This document shows, piece after piece, positions 33,321 to 42,308 of a DNA stretch of 64,000 nt. The notes below the pieces were generated by a model. It had not been told where the DNA came from. It was given only the letters and a program-made list of their open reading frames with translations, and did no database searches. This DNA is from Glycomyces niveus (GTDB taxonomy: Bacteria; Actinomycetota; Actinomycetes; Mycobacteriales; Micromonosporaceae). Every line of letters begins with the position of its first letter. The stretch's first letter is position 1. The translations under genes and the position numbers were made by a program. The DNA lies in assembly GCF_017592475.1 (NCBI RefSeq), contig NZ_JAGFNP010000004.1, positions 124,001 to 188,000 on the forward strand. Direction: 5' to 3'.

Positions 33321-33629
33321 GGCACGGACGGGAACGCGGTCCAGGCGTTCTTCGGGCGTCTCGCCAGCGAGCCGAAGGTCGCCGCGATCCTCACCGACGG
33401 CGACGACGAGATCCGCGAGCTGGGGGCCGCGGCCGTGCACGAGGCGCAGGACGCGGGGCGAGCCGACCCGGGGCTCTCACCCGAGCGGGAGGCGGATCTG
33501 CTGCTGACGCTGGCCGTCAGCTTCGGCGTCGACGTCGCGGTCGGTCAGCGCACCATTGAGGACGCGCGCGCCGCGCTCGAGTATGCCTTGGCGAGGGCGC
33601 TTGGGCCTTCGCCCGGAGCTGCGGCTTAG
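33321..33629 (+). pseudogene. C-terminal fragment of a TetR-family regulator
   Basis: The plus-strand frame reads VQAFFGRLASEPKVAAILTD, ELGAAAVHEAQDAGRADP and LLLTLAVSFGVDVAVGQRT, the ligand domain of a TetR regulator down to a natural-looking end. The DNA-binding half is gone. A nominal ATG further upstream lies in the unrelated end of the GNAT gene. This is the second truncated TetR of the window. Confidence 0.6.
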
Positions 33630-33637
33630 GGTCCGGG

Positions 33638-34225
33638 TCAGGGTGCGGGTTCGCCGCTGTCCACTATGGCCCACAGACCCGGATAGTCGGTGACCAGGCC
33701 GTCGCCGTCCACGGTCAAGTCGGCGCTGAAGGATCCCGATTCGTACCGGTAGCCCGAGCCGGTGCGGCGGTAGCGCTGTGCCGCTCGGCTGACATCGAGT
33801 CGCGGGGCGGGCAGGAAGTAGACGACGTCCAGGTCGGAGGCGGCTCCCTCGGCGAGGGCGAGGCGGCGGATCGGGAGCGTGTTGGTGAAGGGCGTCAGCG
33901 CGATGTCGACGTCGATGCAGCCGGCCAGGTCCGCGCGTTCGCGGCCGTCCTCGAGCCACGTGCCCGCCCCGTCGCCGGCGAAGGTCCGGGGCGTCTCGCC
34001 GTGGAGGCCGATGGTCACCTCGCGGGCGCGCCAGTGCTCGTCGCATTCGACGCGGTAGGCCATCCGGACCGCTTCGCCGTCGACCCGGGCGATGACGAGC
34101 CCGTCGGCGACGACTCCGGTGCCGTCGAACGCGAGGTCGAGGTCTTCGCAGCCGGGCCACTCCAGTGCCTGCCACATGATCCGCCGGTGCGGGCGCTGGA
34201 CTGAGGCTCGGTAACCGTCGGTCAT
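33638..34225 (-). CDS. Putative glycolipid-binding protein (DUF1089-like)
   Basis: 195 residues from ATG 34225, with TAACCT (34232-34237) six bases upstream; an alternative ATG lies at 34231. The pattern IMWQALEWPGCEDLDLAF and the ending YPGLWAIVD match the putative glycolipid-binding family PF06475. The protein is a soluble beta-rich fold without signal peptide. Related proteins are cytoplasmic and of unknown role. It is followed, nine bases upstream on the same strand, by the MFS gene. Confidence 0.78.
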   Translation of the reverse strand: MTDGYRASVQRPHRRIMWQALEWPGCEDLDLAFDGTGVVADGLVIARVDGEAVRMAYRVECDEHWRAREVTIGLHGETPRTFAGDGAGTWLEDGRERADLAGCIDVDIALTPFTNTLPIRRLALAEGAASDLDVVYFLPAPRLDVSRAAQRYRRTGSGYRYESGSFSADLTVDGDGLVTDYPGLWAIVDSGEPAP

Positions 34226-34231
34226 CTTCAC

Positions 34232-34237
34232 AGGTTA
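34232..34237 (-). promoter_or_regulatory. -10 element (TAACCT) of the DUF1089-like gene
   Basis: TAACCT on the minus strand, six bases before ATG 34225. It overlaps the end of the upstream MFS gene, so the gene may have its own start as well as readthrough. Confidence 0.5.
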
Positions 34238-35500
34238 GGGGGTCGGGCCAACCGGCGGAGTCAGTCTGCGGCGGGCGCCGAGTCCTTCTACCAGGACGAT
34301 GACGGCGGCGACCGCGGTGAGGCCGGCGAGGAGGGCGAACATCGAGGCGTTGCCGCCGGTCAAGGCGGCGAGCTGGGCTCCGGCCCAGGGACTCAGGGCG
34401 ACCGCGATGGTCGCCGGGGCGGTGAGGATGCCGTGGAGGGTGCCGTAGCCGTGCGGCCCCCACCGGTCGGTGATGACGGTGGCGTCCAGGAGGGTGAACG
34501 CGCCGCGCGTGGCGCCGAGGATGATGACCGTGGCGAAGACGAGCGCGACAGGGCCCGCGATGAGCGCGGTCGCGAGCAGCATCGCCGCCCCGGTGCCGAT
34601 GATCGCGACCGCGCGGGCGGTCGGCCCGGTCCGGGCGGCGATCGGGGCGTACGCGACGCGGCCGAGGAGCTGCCCGGCGCCGCAGAGCCCCAGTGCCCAT
34701 GCGGCCGTGGTCGTGTCCATGCCGCGGCCGGTCATGAGCGGCACGAGGTAGAGGTTCGAGGTGCCCATCGCGAACGCGCCCAAGGCGATGGCGGCGGCGA
34801 GCGCGATGAACGCCGGCGAGGCGATGATCGCCCGGCGGTCCAGCCCGGGCGTTCGCTCCTCCCCCGTTTCATCGTGCGGCCGGTGGCCGGGCCAGGGCGG
34901 GTCGAGGGCGATGGCGTGCGCGGGGATCGTCAGGACGGCGAGGATCGCGGCGAGCACGAGATAGCTGCCGCGCCAGTCGAAGCGGCCCGCGAGGAACGCG
35001 GTGAAGGGCGCATAGACCGTGGAGGCGAGGCCTCCGGCGAGGGTGAGGATGGTCAATGCCCGGACGCGGTGGGGCCCGTACCAGACGGTGATGGCGGCGA
35101 AGGCGGGCTTGTAGAGGACCGCCGCCTGCGCGATCCCGGAGAGGACCCAGGCGGCCGTGAACCACCACAGGTTCGGCGCGGTCGCGATGCCGGCGACCGC
35201 CGCCACGGCGGTGACCGATCCCGCGGTCATGACCAGGCGCGGGCCGCGCCGGTCGAGGAGATGGCCGACCGCGATCCCGGCGAGGGCTGAGGCGGCGAGC
35301 CCGATCGAGAAGGCGCCCATGACAGCGGCGGTCGACCATCCCGTGTCCGCGGTGATGTCCGCGAGCAGCACCGGAAGCGCGTAGAACAGGACGCCCCAGC
35401 TCGTGATCTGAGTGGCGCAGAGCGCGACGAGCACGCGCCTCGGCACTCGCGGGAGAGCCGCCCGCTCGAGCGGTCCGGTGTCGGACTCGGTGGCGCGCAT
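34235..35500 (-). CDS. MFS transporter
   Basis: 421 residues with about twelve hydrophobic helices. The first-half loop motif GHLLDRRGPRLVM between helices 2 and 3 is the standard MFS signature, and YAPIAARTGPTARAV is its second-half equivalent. The type (LCATQITSWGVLFYALPVLL) resembles oxalate/formate-antiporter-like or monocarboxylate permeases. The substrate is not predictable. It probably lies in one transcript with the gene at 33638 (nine-base gap). Confidence 0.88.
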   Translation of the reverse strand: MRATESDTGPLERAALPRVPRRVLVALCATQITSWGVLFYALPVLLADITADTGWSTAAVMGAFSIGLAASALAGIAVGHLLDRRGPRLVMTAGSVTAVAAVAGIATAPNLWWFTAAWVLSGIAQAAVLYKPAFAAITVWYGPHRVRALTILTLAGGLASTVYAPFTAFLAGRFDWRGSYLVLAAILAVLTIPAHAIALDPPWPGHRPHDETGEERTPGLDRRAIIASPAFIALAAAIALGAFAMGTSNLYLVPLMTGRGMDTTTAAWALGLCGAGQLLGRVAYAPIAARTGPTARAVAIIGTGAAMLLATALIAGPVALVFATVIILGATRGAFTLLDATVITDRWGPHGYGTLHGILTAPATIAVALSPWAGAQLAALTGGNASMFALLAGLTAVAAVIVLVEGLGARRRLTPPVGPTP

Positions 35501-35554
35501 GAAGTCAGGTTTATCCGATTCTGTTGCGGGAGTTCAACACCATTGCCGAGTCGG

Positions 35555-35893
35555 TCAGTCGCCGGCAAGGGTGTCGTAGAGGTCGTCGGGGTCGATCTGC
35601 GCCCGGTACCTGAACATGAGCGAGACCTCGGGGCCGAACGAGCCGAGTTCCGTGGAAGGGTCGATCGCGAACTTCGGCTCGGCCCACTGCTGCGCGATCA
35701 CGGCCGCGGGCCTGCCGTTCACTTCGAGGAGCCAGGTCGCGCGCCCTCCCGCGATGTACGCGAGGAACTTGTGGATTCGCAGGTACGCGACGGCCTCGGC
35801 GATGGTGCTCCCCTCCGACATCTCCATCTGCTGCGCGTGCGGGTAGGTGTCGTCCCCCATCGCGACGCTCGAACGGTCCACATTGACGATCAT
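35555..35893 (-). CDS. Conserved hypothetical protein, 112 aa
   Basis: Sequence opens MIVNVDRSSVAMGDDTYPHA, a form I recall from actinomycete hypotheticals, with GGRATWLLEVNGRPAAVIAQ in the middle. Soluble, no membrane part, no signal. AGGAG-type ribosome site lies just upstream on the minus strand. Function unknown. Confidence 0.72.
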   Translation of the reverse strand: MIVNVDRSSVAMGDDTYPHAQQMEMSEGSTIAEAVAYLRIHKFLAYIAGGRATWLLEVNGRPAAVIAQQWAEPKFAIDPSTELGSFGPEVSLMFRYRAQIDPDDLYDTLAGD

Positions 35894-35999
35894 TCTTCAC
35901 TCCTCTGCTCCCCCGGCGCACCGGCGATCGGCGCCCACCCCAGTGTGAACGCCATCCGCTCGGACGGTGGCCCGAAAGCCGCCTCACGCGGCGAAGGGA

Positions 36000-36773
36000 T
36001 CAGGCCCGCGCAGTGAAGACTGGCTGGAAGAAGCCGGTGTCTTCGCTGGACTTCCATTCAGGCTCGGTGAATCCCGCTTCCAGGGCGAGGCCGGTCAGCT
36101 GCCGCTGCGTGACGGCCCAGTAGGTCGCTCGCCGCACGCGCACCGACCAGTCCGAGCCGTCAGGGACGAGCTGGAAGTGCTCGAGATCGTAGTGCTCGCC
36201 GTCGTCGTGCCAGTGCCACAACTGGAACGTGACCGTCCTGCCGCCGTCGGGTCCGGCGCTGACCTGCGGCGGGGTCGAGGCCGGGCGGGCCGCCAGGATT
36301 TCGTCGTAAGGGCGCGTGCTGACCACCGCCAGTCCCCCGTCCCGGAGCACCCGCCGCATCTCGGTCAGCGCCCCGCGCACCGCCTCCGCGTCGAGCAGGT
36401 GGGGCAGCGAATTGTCGGCGCAGACCACGACGTCGAACCGGTCGTCGGCGAACGGCAGCCGCCGCATGTCCGCCACCGCCGCCGCCAAGGCGACGTCGCG
36501 GCGTTCGGCTTCGCGGACCGCGCGAGTGACCGCGGCGAGGCTGATATCGGTGCCGGTGACGCGGTGGCCGCGCCGCCCGAGGGCGATCACCTGCGTGCCG
36601 ATGCCACACGAGCAGTCCAGGACCGCGGCTCGCTCCATGCCGAGTCCGGCCCGGATCACCGCGTCCAAGGCGCGCCCCTGCCGCTCCATGCTCGCGTCCC
36701 AGTCCGCGTACATCAGGTGGTAGTCGGCCGCGAGCTGGTCGTAGAAGCGGGCGACCGGCGACTCTCCAGGCAT
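36000..36773 (-). CDS. Class I SAM-dependent methyltransferase
   Basis: 257 residues from ATG 36773; TACCCT (36780-36785) six bases upstream supports a leaderless message and this start over the longer open frame. The SAM motif I is VLDCSCGIGTQVIAL, motif II region VTGTDISLAAV, and LPFADDRFDVVVCADNSLPH follows. The N-terminal VARFYDQLAADYHLMYADW is typical of small-molecule methyltransferases. The acceptor is unknown. Confidence 0.88.
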   Translation of the reverse strand: MPGESPVARFYDQLAADYHLMYADWDASMERQGRALDAVIRAGLGMERAAVLDCSCGIGTQVIALGRRGHRVTGTDISLAAVTRAVREAERRDVALAAAVADMRRLPFADDRFDVVVCADNSLPHLLDAEAVRGALTEMRRVLRDGGLAVVSTRPYDEILAARPASTPPQVSAGPDGGRTVTFQLWHWHDDGEHYDLEHFQLVPDGSDWSVRVRRATYWAVTQRQLTGLALEAGFTEPEWKSSEDTGFFQPVFTARA

Positions 36774-36779
36774 GCGGCC

Positions 36780-36785
36780 AGGGTA
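36780..36785 (-). promoter_or_regulatory. -10 element (TACCCT) of the methyltransferase gene
   Basis: TACCCT on the minus strand, six bases before ATG 36773. Confidence 0.55.
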
Positions 36786-36916
36786 GCGGCCGCGCCGCCC
36801 CGCATCGAAGGGTTTTCGACTCGATCTCCCATAGTGCGCAACCTGTGACAGAACGGGAATGTCGCACCGGCTTCCTATGCTCGGCGACGACATTCCCGGC
36901 CGCACGAAGGACGATG

Positions 36917-39900
36917 ATGACCAAAGCCGTTGCGCCCCAAGAGGACAAGCTCAAACTTCCGGCGTCTTGGAAGAACCGCGTGCTGCCGCGTCGCGGCACG
37001 CCGTACAAGAAGGCGGCCAAACCCGCCGACCCGGAGGCGGTCGCGGAGGTCGCCCGGCAACAGGCCGAAAAGGCCGATGACCTGCGTGCCGCGCTGGCCC
37101 TCGTCGGGAACGAGGCCTGGGCCGCCGCGGGCAGGGCGTACCTCGACGGCGCCGCCGATCCGCGCGGCGCGGCCGTCGTCGCGGCGCTCTTGGTCGAGCC
37201 GAAGGAACTGTACGGGAAGTCGTGGATGCGGCCCGCGTTCGACGCCTGGTTCACCGACCACGGCCTGGCGTTCGCCGTGGCCGCGGCGGTGGAGTTCCTC
37301 GCCGTCCAGGAGCAGACCGAGACCTATCGCGACCGGCCCCCGATCGCGGAGCGGGTCCTCGTCGAGAGCTCCGCGGAGGAGGTCGAGGTGCTCGACCGCG
37401 AACTCGACCACGACGGGATCGCCGCCGCGCGCTCCCTGCTGGCCAGGGCGGGCGACGACGAGTACGCCCAAGTCGTCGCGGCCGTCGCCGGTCACCGTGC
37501 GACCGCCGCCGCGCGGATCGCCGCGATGGTCCTGCTCCCCGACGAGCATCAATGGGTGCTCGAAGGCTGCGCGGACTTCATGAAGGCGCGCGAGAACAGC
37601 TACAACGACGACATCGTGTGGCACTCGATGAGCAGCGCCGAGCAGATCGCGGCCGTGGGCATCCTCGAGGCCGGGGAGCACTTCATCGGGTACAACGCCC
37701 TCGTCTCCCTGGTCGCCCACCTCGGCGTCGACGCCTTCGGGATCCTGACCGGCATGACCCGCACGAGCATGTTCCGCAGCAGGTTCCGCGAGCAGGTACT
37801 GGAGGCGGTCTCACTGCTCCCCAGCGACGAGGCGATGACGTACCTCCTGTCGCGCCTCAAGGGCTCGTCCGCGTTCGGCTTCGCCACCAAGGCCGCCGCG
37901 AACTTCCCCCTCAGGACCTTGCGCACCGCGGCCCGCCTCGCGCCCACGATGTCCGCAAAGGAACGCGCCGGCCTCGTCGCCATCGCGGCCCTCCCCGACC
38001 CCGCGCTCCGCGCCCACCTCGACGCGACCGAGCAGACCGCCCTCGACGACCTGTTCGCGGCCACCGGCTTCGTCCCCGAGGCCGGACCAGAGGACCTGCC
38101 GCCGCTGCTCGTCACTCCACCATGGACTCGCAGGCGCCCCAAGGCCGTCACCATCCCAGGTCTCGAACCACCGACCGAGACGCACCTTGTCTGGGCCGCA
38201 GGCGAACAGGAAGCTTGGAACGCGATCCCCGACCCGGACCGCCACAACGAGTTCTGGCTCGAGAACTTCGGCTCGCTGCCCGATCTCGACGCGTACGGCT
38301 GGCGCCTGACGACCTTCCTCGCGAACGGCGACCTCTCGCTCGCCGAGCCCCGACTCGAGCAGTGGGACGGCACCGGAGCGCCTGACCACCCGTCCGACCT
38401 GCAGCGCCTCCTCGCCCGGTTCGGCGAACGCATCCTCGACCGCGTGCAGCGCCTGTCCCTCGAGTACGACCTCTGCTACGAACTGCCGGGACCCATCCTC
38501 AACCTCGAGGCCGCACGCATCACAGCCGAACGCCTCGTGCGGGTCAAGGCGGCCCGGCCGCACGCGCTGCGCTGGCTCGACCGGCACGGTCTCGCCGCCG
38601 TCCCCTACCTGGTGCCCGACGCCCTCGACGCGGACAAGGACCGCCGCCGGTACGCCGAAGCCGCCCTGAACCATCTGGCAGTGCGGCACGGCAAGGCGGC
38701 GGTGGCGGCCGCGACCGAACTGTTCGGAACCGAAGCGGCCCAAGCCGTCGGCGCGCAGCTCAGCGAGGACCCGCTGACCCCGAGCGTCAAGGTTGTCAAG
38801 CCCGGCAAGTGGGCCGTGCCGTCCGCGCTACCGCAGGTCCTCCTCAAAGGACGCGACCGGGCGCTGCCCGCCGACTCGGTCCCGCACCTGATCACGGTGC
38901 TCGCGCTGTCCGACCCCGACTATCACTACCCGGGTCTCGACGTCGCAGCCGAGGCCTGCGACCCCGAATCCCTCACCCGCTTCAGCCTCGCCCTGTTCGA
39001 GCGGTGGCTGGCGTCCGATTCGCCCGCGAAGGACGGCTGGGCACTTCGGCAGCTCGTCCACTTCGCCGACGCCGAGACGGTGGCGGCGCTCGCCGAGCGG
39101 GTGCCTCGATGGCCGGACGAAAAACACCACAAGCGGGCCGTCGCGGGCCTGGAGGTGCTCGCCGAGATCGGCACCGAGGACGCCATTCGGGCGCTCCAGC
39201 AGATCGCCGACCGGACGAAGTTCAAGGCCTTCAAAGCGGAGGCGACGAGCCGGATCACCGTGATCGCCGCACGCCTCGGCCTCAACCGCGAGCAGCTCGC
39301 CGACCGCCTCGTCCCCGACCTCGGGCTCGGCGACCAAGACGCGCTCGTGCTCGACTACGGAGCCCGCAGCTTCACCGTGGCGCTCGACGAGCAGTTGGCG
39401 CCGAGCGTCACCGACCAGACCGGCAAGGCGCTCAAGGCGCTTCCGAAACCGGGCGTGAAAGACGACGCCGAGAAGGCGAACGCGGCCTACCAGCGGTTCA
39501 CCGCGTTGAAGAAGGAATTGCGCACGGTGGCCGCCGAGCAGGTGCGCCGCCTCGAAGCTGCCATGGTCGCGGCCCGGACCTGGACCAAGGACGAGTACGA
39601 GCGGTACTTCGTCGGCCACCCGCTCAACCGGCACCTGGCCCGGCGGCTCGTGTGGTCGTTCGAGAACGGCGGTGCGAACACGGGCTTCCGGATCGCCGAG
39701 GACCTGACCTACTCGGACATGCACGACGACCCGGTCGAGCTGCCCGACGACGCCGTGATCCGCCTCAGCCACCCGGTCCTCATGGGCGACGAGACCGCGG
39801 ACTGGATCCAGCTCTTCGCCGACTACGAGATCCTGCAGCCGTTCGACCAGCTCGCCAGGTCCGTCATGGCCCTCACCCCGGAGGAGCGCCGCACCGGCCG

Positions 39901-40237
39901 CCTCACGCGCTTCGAAGGCGCCGAGGTCGAGGCCCTCCGCATCCTCGGATCGTCCAGCCAGGGCTGGGAACGCGCCAAGCCCGAGGACGCCGGCGTGGAG
40001 CCGGGCATCTCCTGCACCCTTGCCAACGGTGTCGTCGTCGCGGTGGCGCTGCGGCCCGGGATCTGGGCCGGGAACGCCAAGGAATCCCCGGAGCAGACCG
40101 TCGAATACGCGACGGTCGCCGAAGGCGAACCGCGGTGGTGGTTCGACGAGCGCAAGCCCTCACCGCTTGGCGACCTCGACCCCGTCACCGCCTCCGAAAT
40201 CCTGGCCAAGCTCACCCGGCTCACCGACCGGGCCTGA
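36917..40237 (+). CDS. DUF4132-domain protein, 1106 aa
   Basis: Start at the second of two tandem ATGs (36917), five bases behind GAAGGA. It is a large soluble protein of helical repeats: residues about 60-800 look like HEAT-type repeats (FLAVQEQTETYRDRPP, AAVAGHRATAAARIAAMVLL), and the last 250 residues are the DUF4132 domain (RRLVWSFENG, and the ending RFEGAEVEALRILGSSSQGW). DUF4132 proteins are found beside WGR-domain and MoxR-type systems, and the molecular role is unknown. It is followed by its own terminator, so the next gene is separate. TATGCT at about 36877 is a possible promoter. Confidence 0.85.
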   Translation: MTKAVAPQEDKLKLPASWKNRVLPRRGTPYKKAAKPADPEAVAEVARQQAEKADDLRAALALVGNEAWAAAGRAYLDGAADPRGAAVVAALLVEPKELYGKSWMRPAFDAWFTDHGLAFAVAAAVEFLAVQEQTETYRDRPPIAERVLVESSAEEVEVLDRELDHDGIAAARSLLARAGDDEYAQVVAAVAGHRATAAARIAAMVLLPDEHQWVLEGCADFMKARENSYNDDIVWHSMSSAEQIAAVGILEAGEHFIGYNALVSLVAHLGVDAFGILTGMTRTSMFRSRFREQVLEAVSLLPSDEAMTYLLSRLKGSSAFGFATKAAANFPLRTLRTAARLAPTMSAKERAGLVAIAALPDPALRAHLDATEQTALDDLFAATGFVPEAGPEDLPPLLVTPPWTRRRPKAVTIPGLEPPTETHLVWAAGEQEAWNAIPDPDRHNEFWLENFGSLPDLDAYGWRLTTFLANGDLSLAEPRLEQWDGTGAPDHPSDLQRLLARFGERILDRVQRLSLEYDLCYELPGPILNLEAARITAERLVRVKAARPHALRWLDRHGLAAVPYLVPDALDADKDRRRYAEAALNHLAVRHGKAAVAAATELFGTEAAQAVGAQLSEDPLTPSVKVVKPGKWAVPSALPQVLLKGRDRALPADSVPHLITVLALSDPDYHYPGLDVAAEACDPESLTRFSLALFERWLASDSPAKDGWALRQLVHFADAETVAALAERVPRWPDEKHHKRAVAGLEVLAEIGTEDAIRALQQIADRTKFKAFKAEATSRITVIAARLGLNREQLADRLVPDLGLGDQDALVLDYGARSFTVALDEQLAPSVTDQTGKALKALPKPGVKDDAEKANAAYQRFTALKKELRTVAAEQVRRLEAAMVAARTWTKDEYERYFVGHPLNRHLARRLVWSFENGGANTGFRIAEDLTYSDMHDDPVELPDDAVIRLSHPVLMGDETADWIQLFADYEILQPFDQLARSVMALTPEERRTGRLTRFEGAEVEALRILGSSSQGWERAKPEDAGVEPGISCTLANGVVVAVALRPGIWAGNAKESPEQTVEYATVAEGEPRWWFDERKPSPLGDLDPVTASEILAKLTRLTDRA

Positions 40238-40244
40238 AAACGGA

Positions 40245-40278
40245 TCCGGTCGGTGCCGTGACCCCGGCACCGACCGGA
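40245..40278 (+). terminator. Strong hairpin terminator after the DUF4132 gene
   Basis: A perfect 13-pair stem: 40245-40257 (TCCGGTCGGTGCC) with 40266-40278, eight-base loop, seven bases after the stop codon. Confidence 0.75.
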
Positions 40279-40356
40279 CTCCGGTTGCACCATAAGGCAA
40301 ACTGGCCTGCCCGAACGCCGGCACCGACTTCCATGGCATTCCGGGCCCAACGCCCA

Positions 40357-40362
40357 TAGCCT
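40357..40362 (+). promoter_or_regulatory. -10 element (TAGCCT) of the LQR-motif protein gene
   Basis: TAGCCT exactly six bases before ATG 40369. Leaderless, so the gene has its own promoter. Confidence 0.6.
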
Positions 40363-40368
40363 GGACAA

Positions 40369-41742
40369 ATGGTGAAGCGTGGGCCCGTCGACCGTGATGA
40401 TGAGCGTGCGTCGGCGGGCTCCCGCGGCAACGGGAACTCGCGTTCCGAGACCCACGGCGAGGACCACGCCCGAAGCTCGCAGACCGACCTGCTGCGCCTG
40501 CAGCGCCGCATGGGGAACCGCGCTGTCGGACAGCTGATCCAGGGCAATCAGCCGTCGCTCCAGCGCTCCGCCGGCCCGCCCGTCTCGGTCCAGCGCGAGC
40601 TGCCCTCCCACGTCGGCATCTTCTCCATGGACCTGGTGAAGGGCAAGCACAATGCACTCGTCGGCCGGATCAACACGGAGGTGGTGCCGAAGATCGGCCG
40701 ATGCGGCGACCTGGCCGTGGCGCTCAAGCAATTCGGTGACACCGCCGGCATCGACGCCGAGGTCGTGAAGCAGGCCTCCACGAGGATCAGGCACGAGAGC
40801 GACAAGCCCGGGACGCAGGCGATCGAGAAGGCCACCGAGACGTACCTCAAAGCCTATGAGGCCCTCGAGGTCGCCCCTGTACCCGAAGTCGAGACGCGGG
40901 CGGTGGACGAGGCCACGGCCGCACTCTACGGAAAGGTCGACGCCGCGGCGAAGGTGCGGGTGCAGGACTGGCAGAGCAAGGCCAAGGGGGCGGTCGACGC
41001 CGAGAAGAAGCGGATCGAAACCTACGCGAAGGACATCGGCACCGGCGTCGACCTGACGCTGAAGAGCCTCAAGGTCTTCGTCACCGGCAAGGACGCGGCC
41101 GATGTCGGCATCGAATTCGCCAAGGAGGCCTCGACAAAGCTGGCCGAGTGGATCTTGTCGAAGCAGCCGCGAATCAAGAACATGGAGGAAACACTCGAGA
41201 AGACGAACCGCCTGCTGCTGGAGATCCAGACGTTGGAAGCGGAGCAAGAGATCAAGGCGGCCGAGCATGCGCTCACCAAGGCCACACTGGCGCTGAACGA
41301 GAAGATGCGCGAGATCGGCAGGACGGTGAAAGAACTCGAGCGCGCCGAGCGCGATCTGACCATCGATATGCGCGCCCTCGGGTTGGAAGGGGCCGCTCAG
41401 GCGGTCGAAACGCGCGCGGCCGCCCGGCGCACTGCCAACGAAATGCTCATCGCACTCGATGAGTGCCAGCTGGCGATCGAGGCACTGCTGCCCGAGGCGA
41501 TCGACGTGCACCAGACCTTCGCCGCGATCGCCGCCACGAGCCGCGGCCCCGGCTCGACGACACCGCTGAGCCCCGAGCAGGAGGGGGAACTCGCGTCGTT
41601 CATCAAGCACGGCTCGGGTTCCAAGACGTACCTCGAGGACAATCTCAATCTTCTCGAGCGGTACCGCCCCTTCATCGAGAGCGGACACTACGACAAGATC
41701 TACAAGCCGATCCAGGAGACCCTGCACCAGACGCAGATCTGA
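40369..41742 (+). CDS. Coiled-coil protein with eCIS-type LQR-x-x-GN-x-AV N-terminus
   Basis: 457 residues. Residues 1-40 are disordered. Residues 42-57 read LRLQRRMGNRAVGQLI, the motif seen at the head of many proteins encoded with extracellular contractile injection systems and in DUF4157-bearing toxins; further LQR and VQR copies follow (SLQRS, SVQRE). The rest is helical, with a long coiled coil at about 271-345 (MEETLEKTNRLLLEIQTLEA). No toxic catalytic domain is recognised. It is likely a cargo or structural protein; no tail, sheath or baseplate genes lie in this window. Confidence 0.65.
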   Translation: MVKRGPVDRDDERASAGSRGNGNSRSETHGEDHARSSQTDLLRLQRRMGNRAVGQLIQGNQPSLQRSAGPPVSVQRELPSHVGIFSMDLVKGKHNALVGRINTEVVPKIGRCGDLAVALKQFGDTAGIDAEVVKQASTRIRHESDKPGTQAIEKATETYLKAYEALEVAPVPEVETRAVDEATAALYGKVDAAAKVRVQDWQSKAKGAVDAEKKRIETYAKDIGTGVDLTLKSLKVFVTGKDAADVGIEFAKEASTKLAEWILSKQPRIKNMEETLEKTNRLLLEIQTLEAEQEIKAAEHALTKATLALNEKMREIGRTVKELERAERDLTIDMRALGLEGAAQAVETRAAARRTANEMLIALDECQLAIEALLPEAIDVHQTFAAIAATSRGPGSTTPLSPEQEGELASFIKHGSGSKTYLEDNLNLLERYRPFIESGHYDKIYKPIQETLHQTQI

Positions 41743-41753
41743 TCGCGCGGCCT

Positions 41754-42182
41754 TCAAGCTCCGTCTTCCTCGATGAGCCGCTCGATGTTGGTGAGGCTGC
41801 GCCGCATCGCGGTCTCGAGGAAGTCCCTCATCGAGTCGTCGACCGGGAAGTCCGCGCCGACGGTGAGCCTGGTGGTGGCCGGTCCCAAGGACTCGAAGCG
41901 GGCGCGGCCCTCGACCCGCATGGGGCCGTCGACGATCTTGGCGGCGATCGACCGGTCGCGCTCGAACTCGACGATCTCCATGGTGCCTTCCACGGGCGTG
42001 CCGGATCTGCTGTTCCGCCTGCGGATCACGGTGCCGACGCCGATCGGCTCGTCCTCGTCCAACCACAGCTCGATGTCCGGGTCCCAGCGCGGGTGGTTCT
42101 CGACGTGGTGGTCCGCGTAGAAGGTGAAGACGTCGCTGACCGGCCGTTCGATGACGGTGGACACTTCGATGCCGATGCTCAT
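41754..42182 (-). CDS. SRPBCC-family protein
   Basis: 142 residues from ATG 42182; upstream starts (42218, 42272) extend it with unrelated residues. VSTVIERPVSDVFTFYADH and ARFESLGPATTRLTVGADFP show the helix-grip fold. Such proteins bind lipids or other hydrophobic ligands. Convergent with the LQR-motif gene, 11 bases apart. Third SRPBCC gene of the window. Confidence 0.85.
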   Translation of the reverse strand: MSIGIEVSTVIERPVSDVFTFYADHHVENHPRWDPDIELWLDEDEPIGVGTVIRRRNSRSGTPVEGTMEIVEFERDRSIAAKIVDGPMRVEGRARFESLGPATTRLTVGADFPVDDSMRDFLETAMRRSLTNIERLIEEDGA

Positions 42183-42295
42183 GTAGCCGCCGGCCCTTTC
42201 CTCGGTGAACGCGGACATGGCCATCCTGGAGAGGGGCGCGGCCGCGTGGCCGGCAAATGCGGGCATCGACATCTCTCGCTCCCGGCGCCGGTGGG

Positions 42296-42301
42296 TACGC
42301 T
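42296..42301 (+). promoter_or_regulatory. -10 element (TACGCT) of the gene at 42309
   Basis: TACGCT seven bases before the ATG at 42309; leaderless message. Confidence 0.55.
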
Positions 42302-42308
42302 GCGGCGC

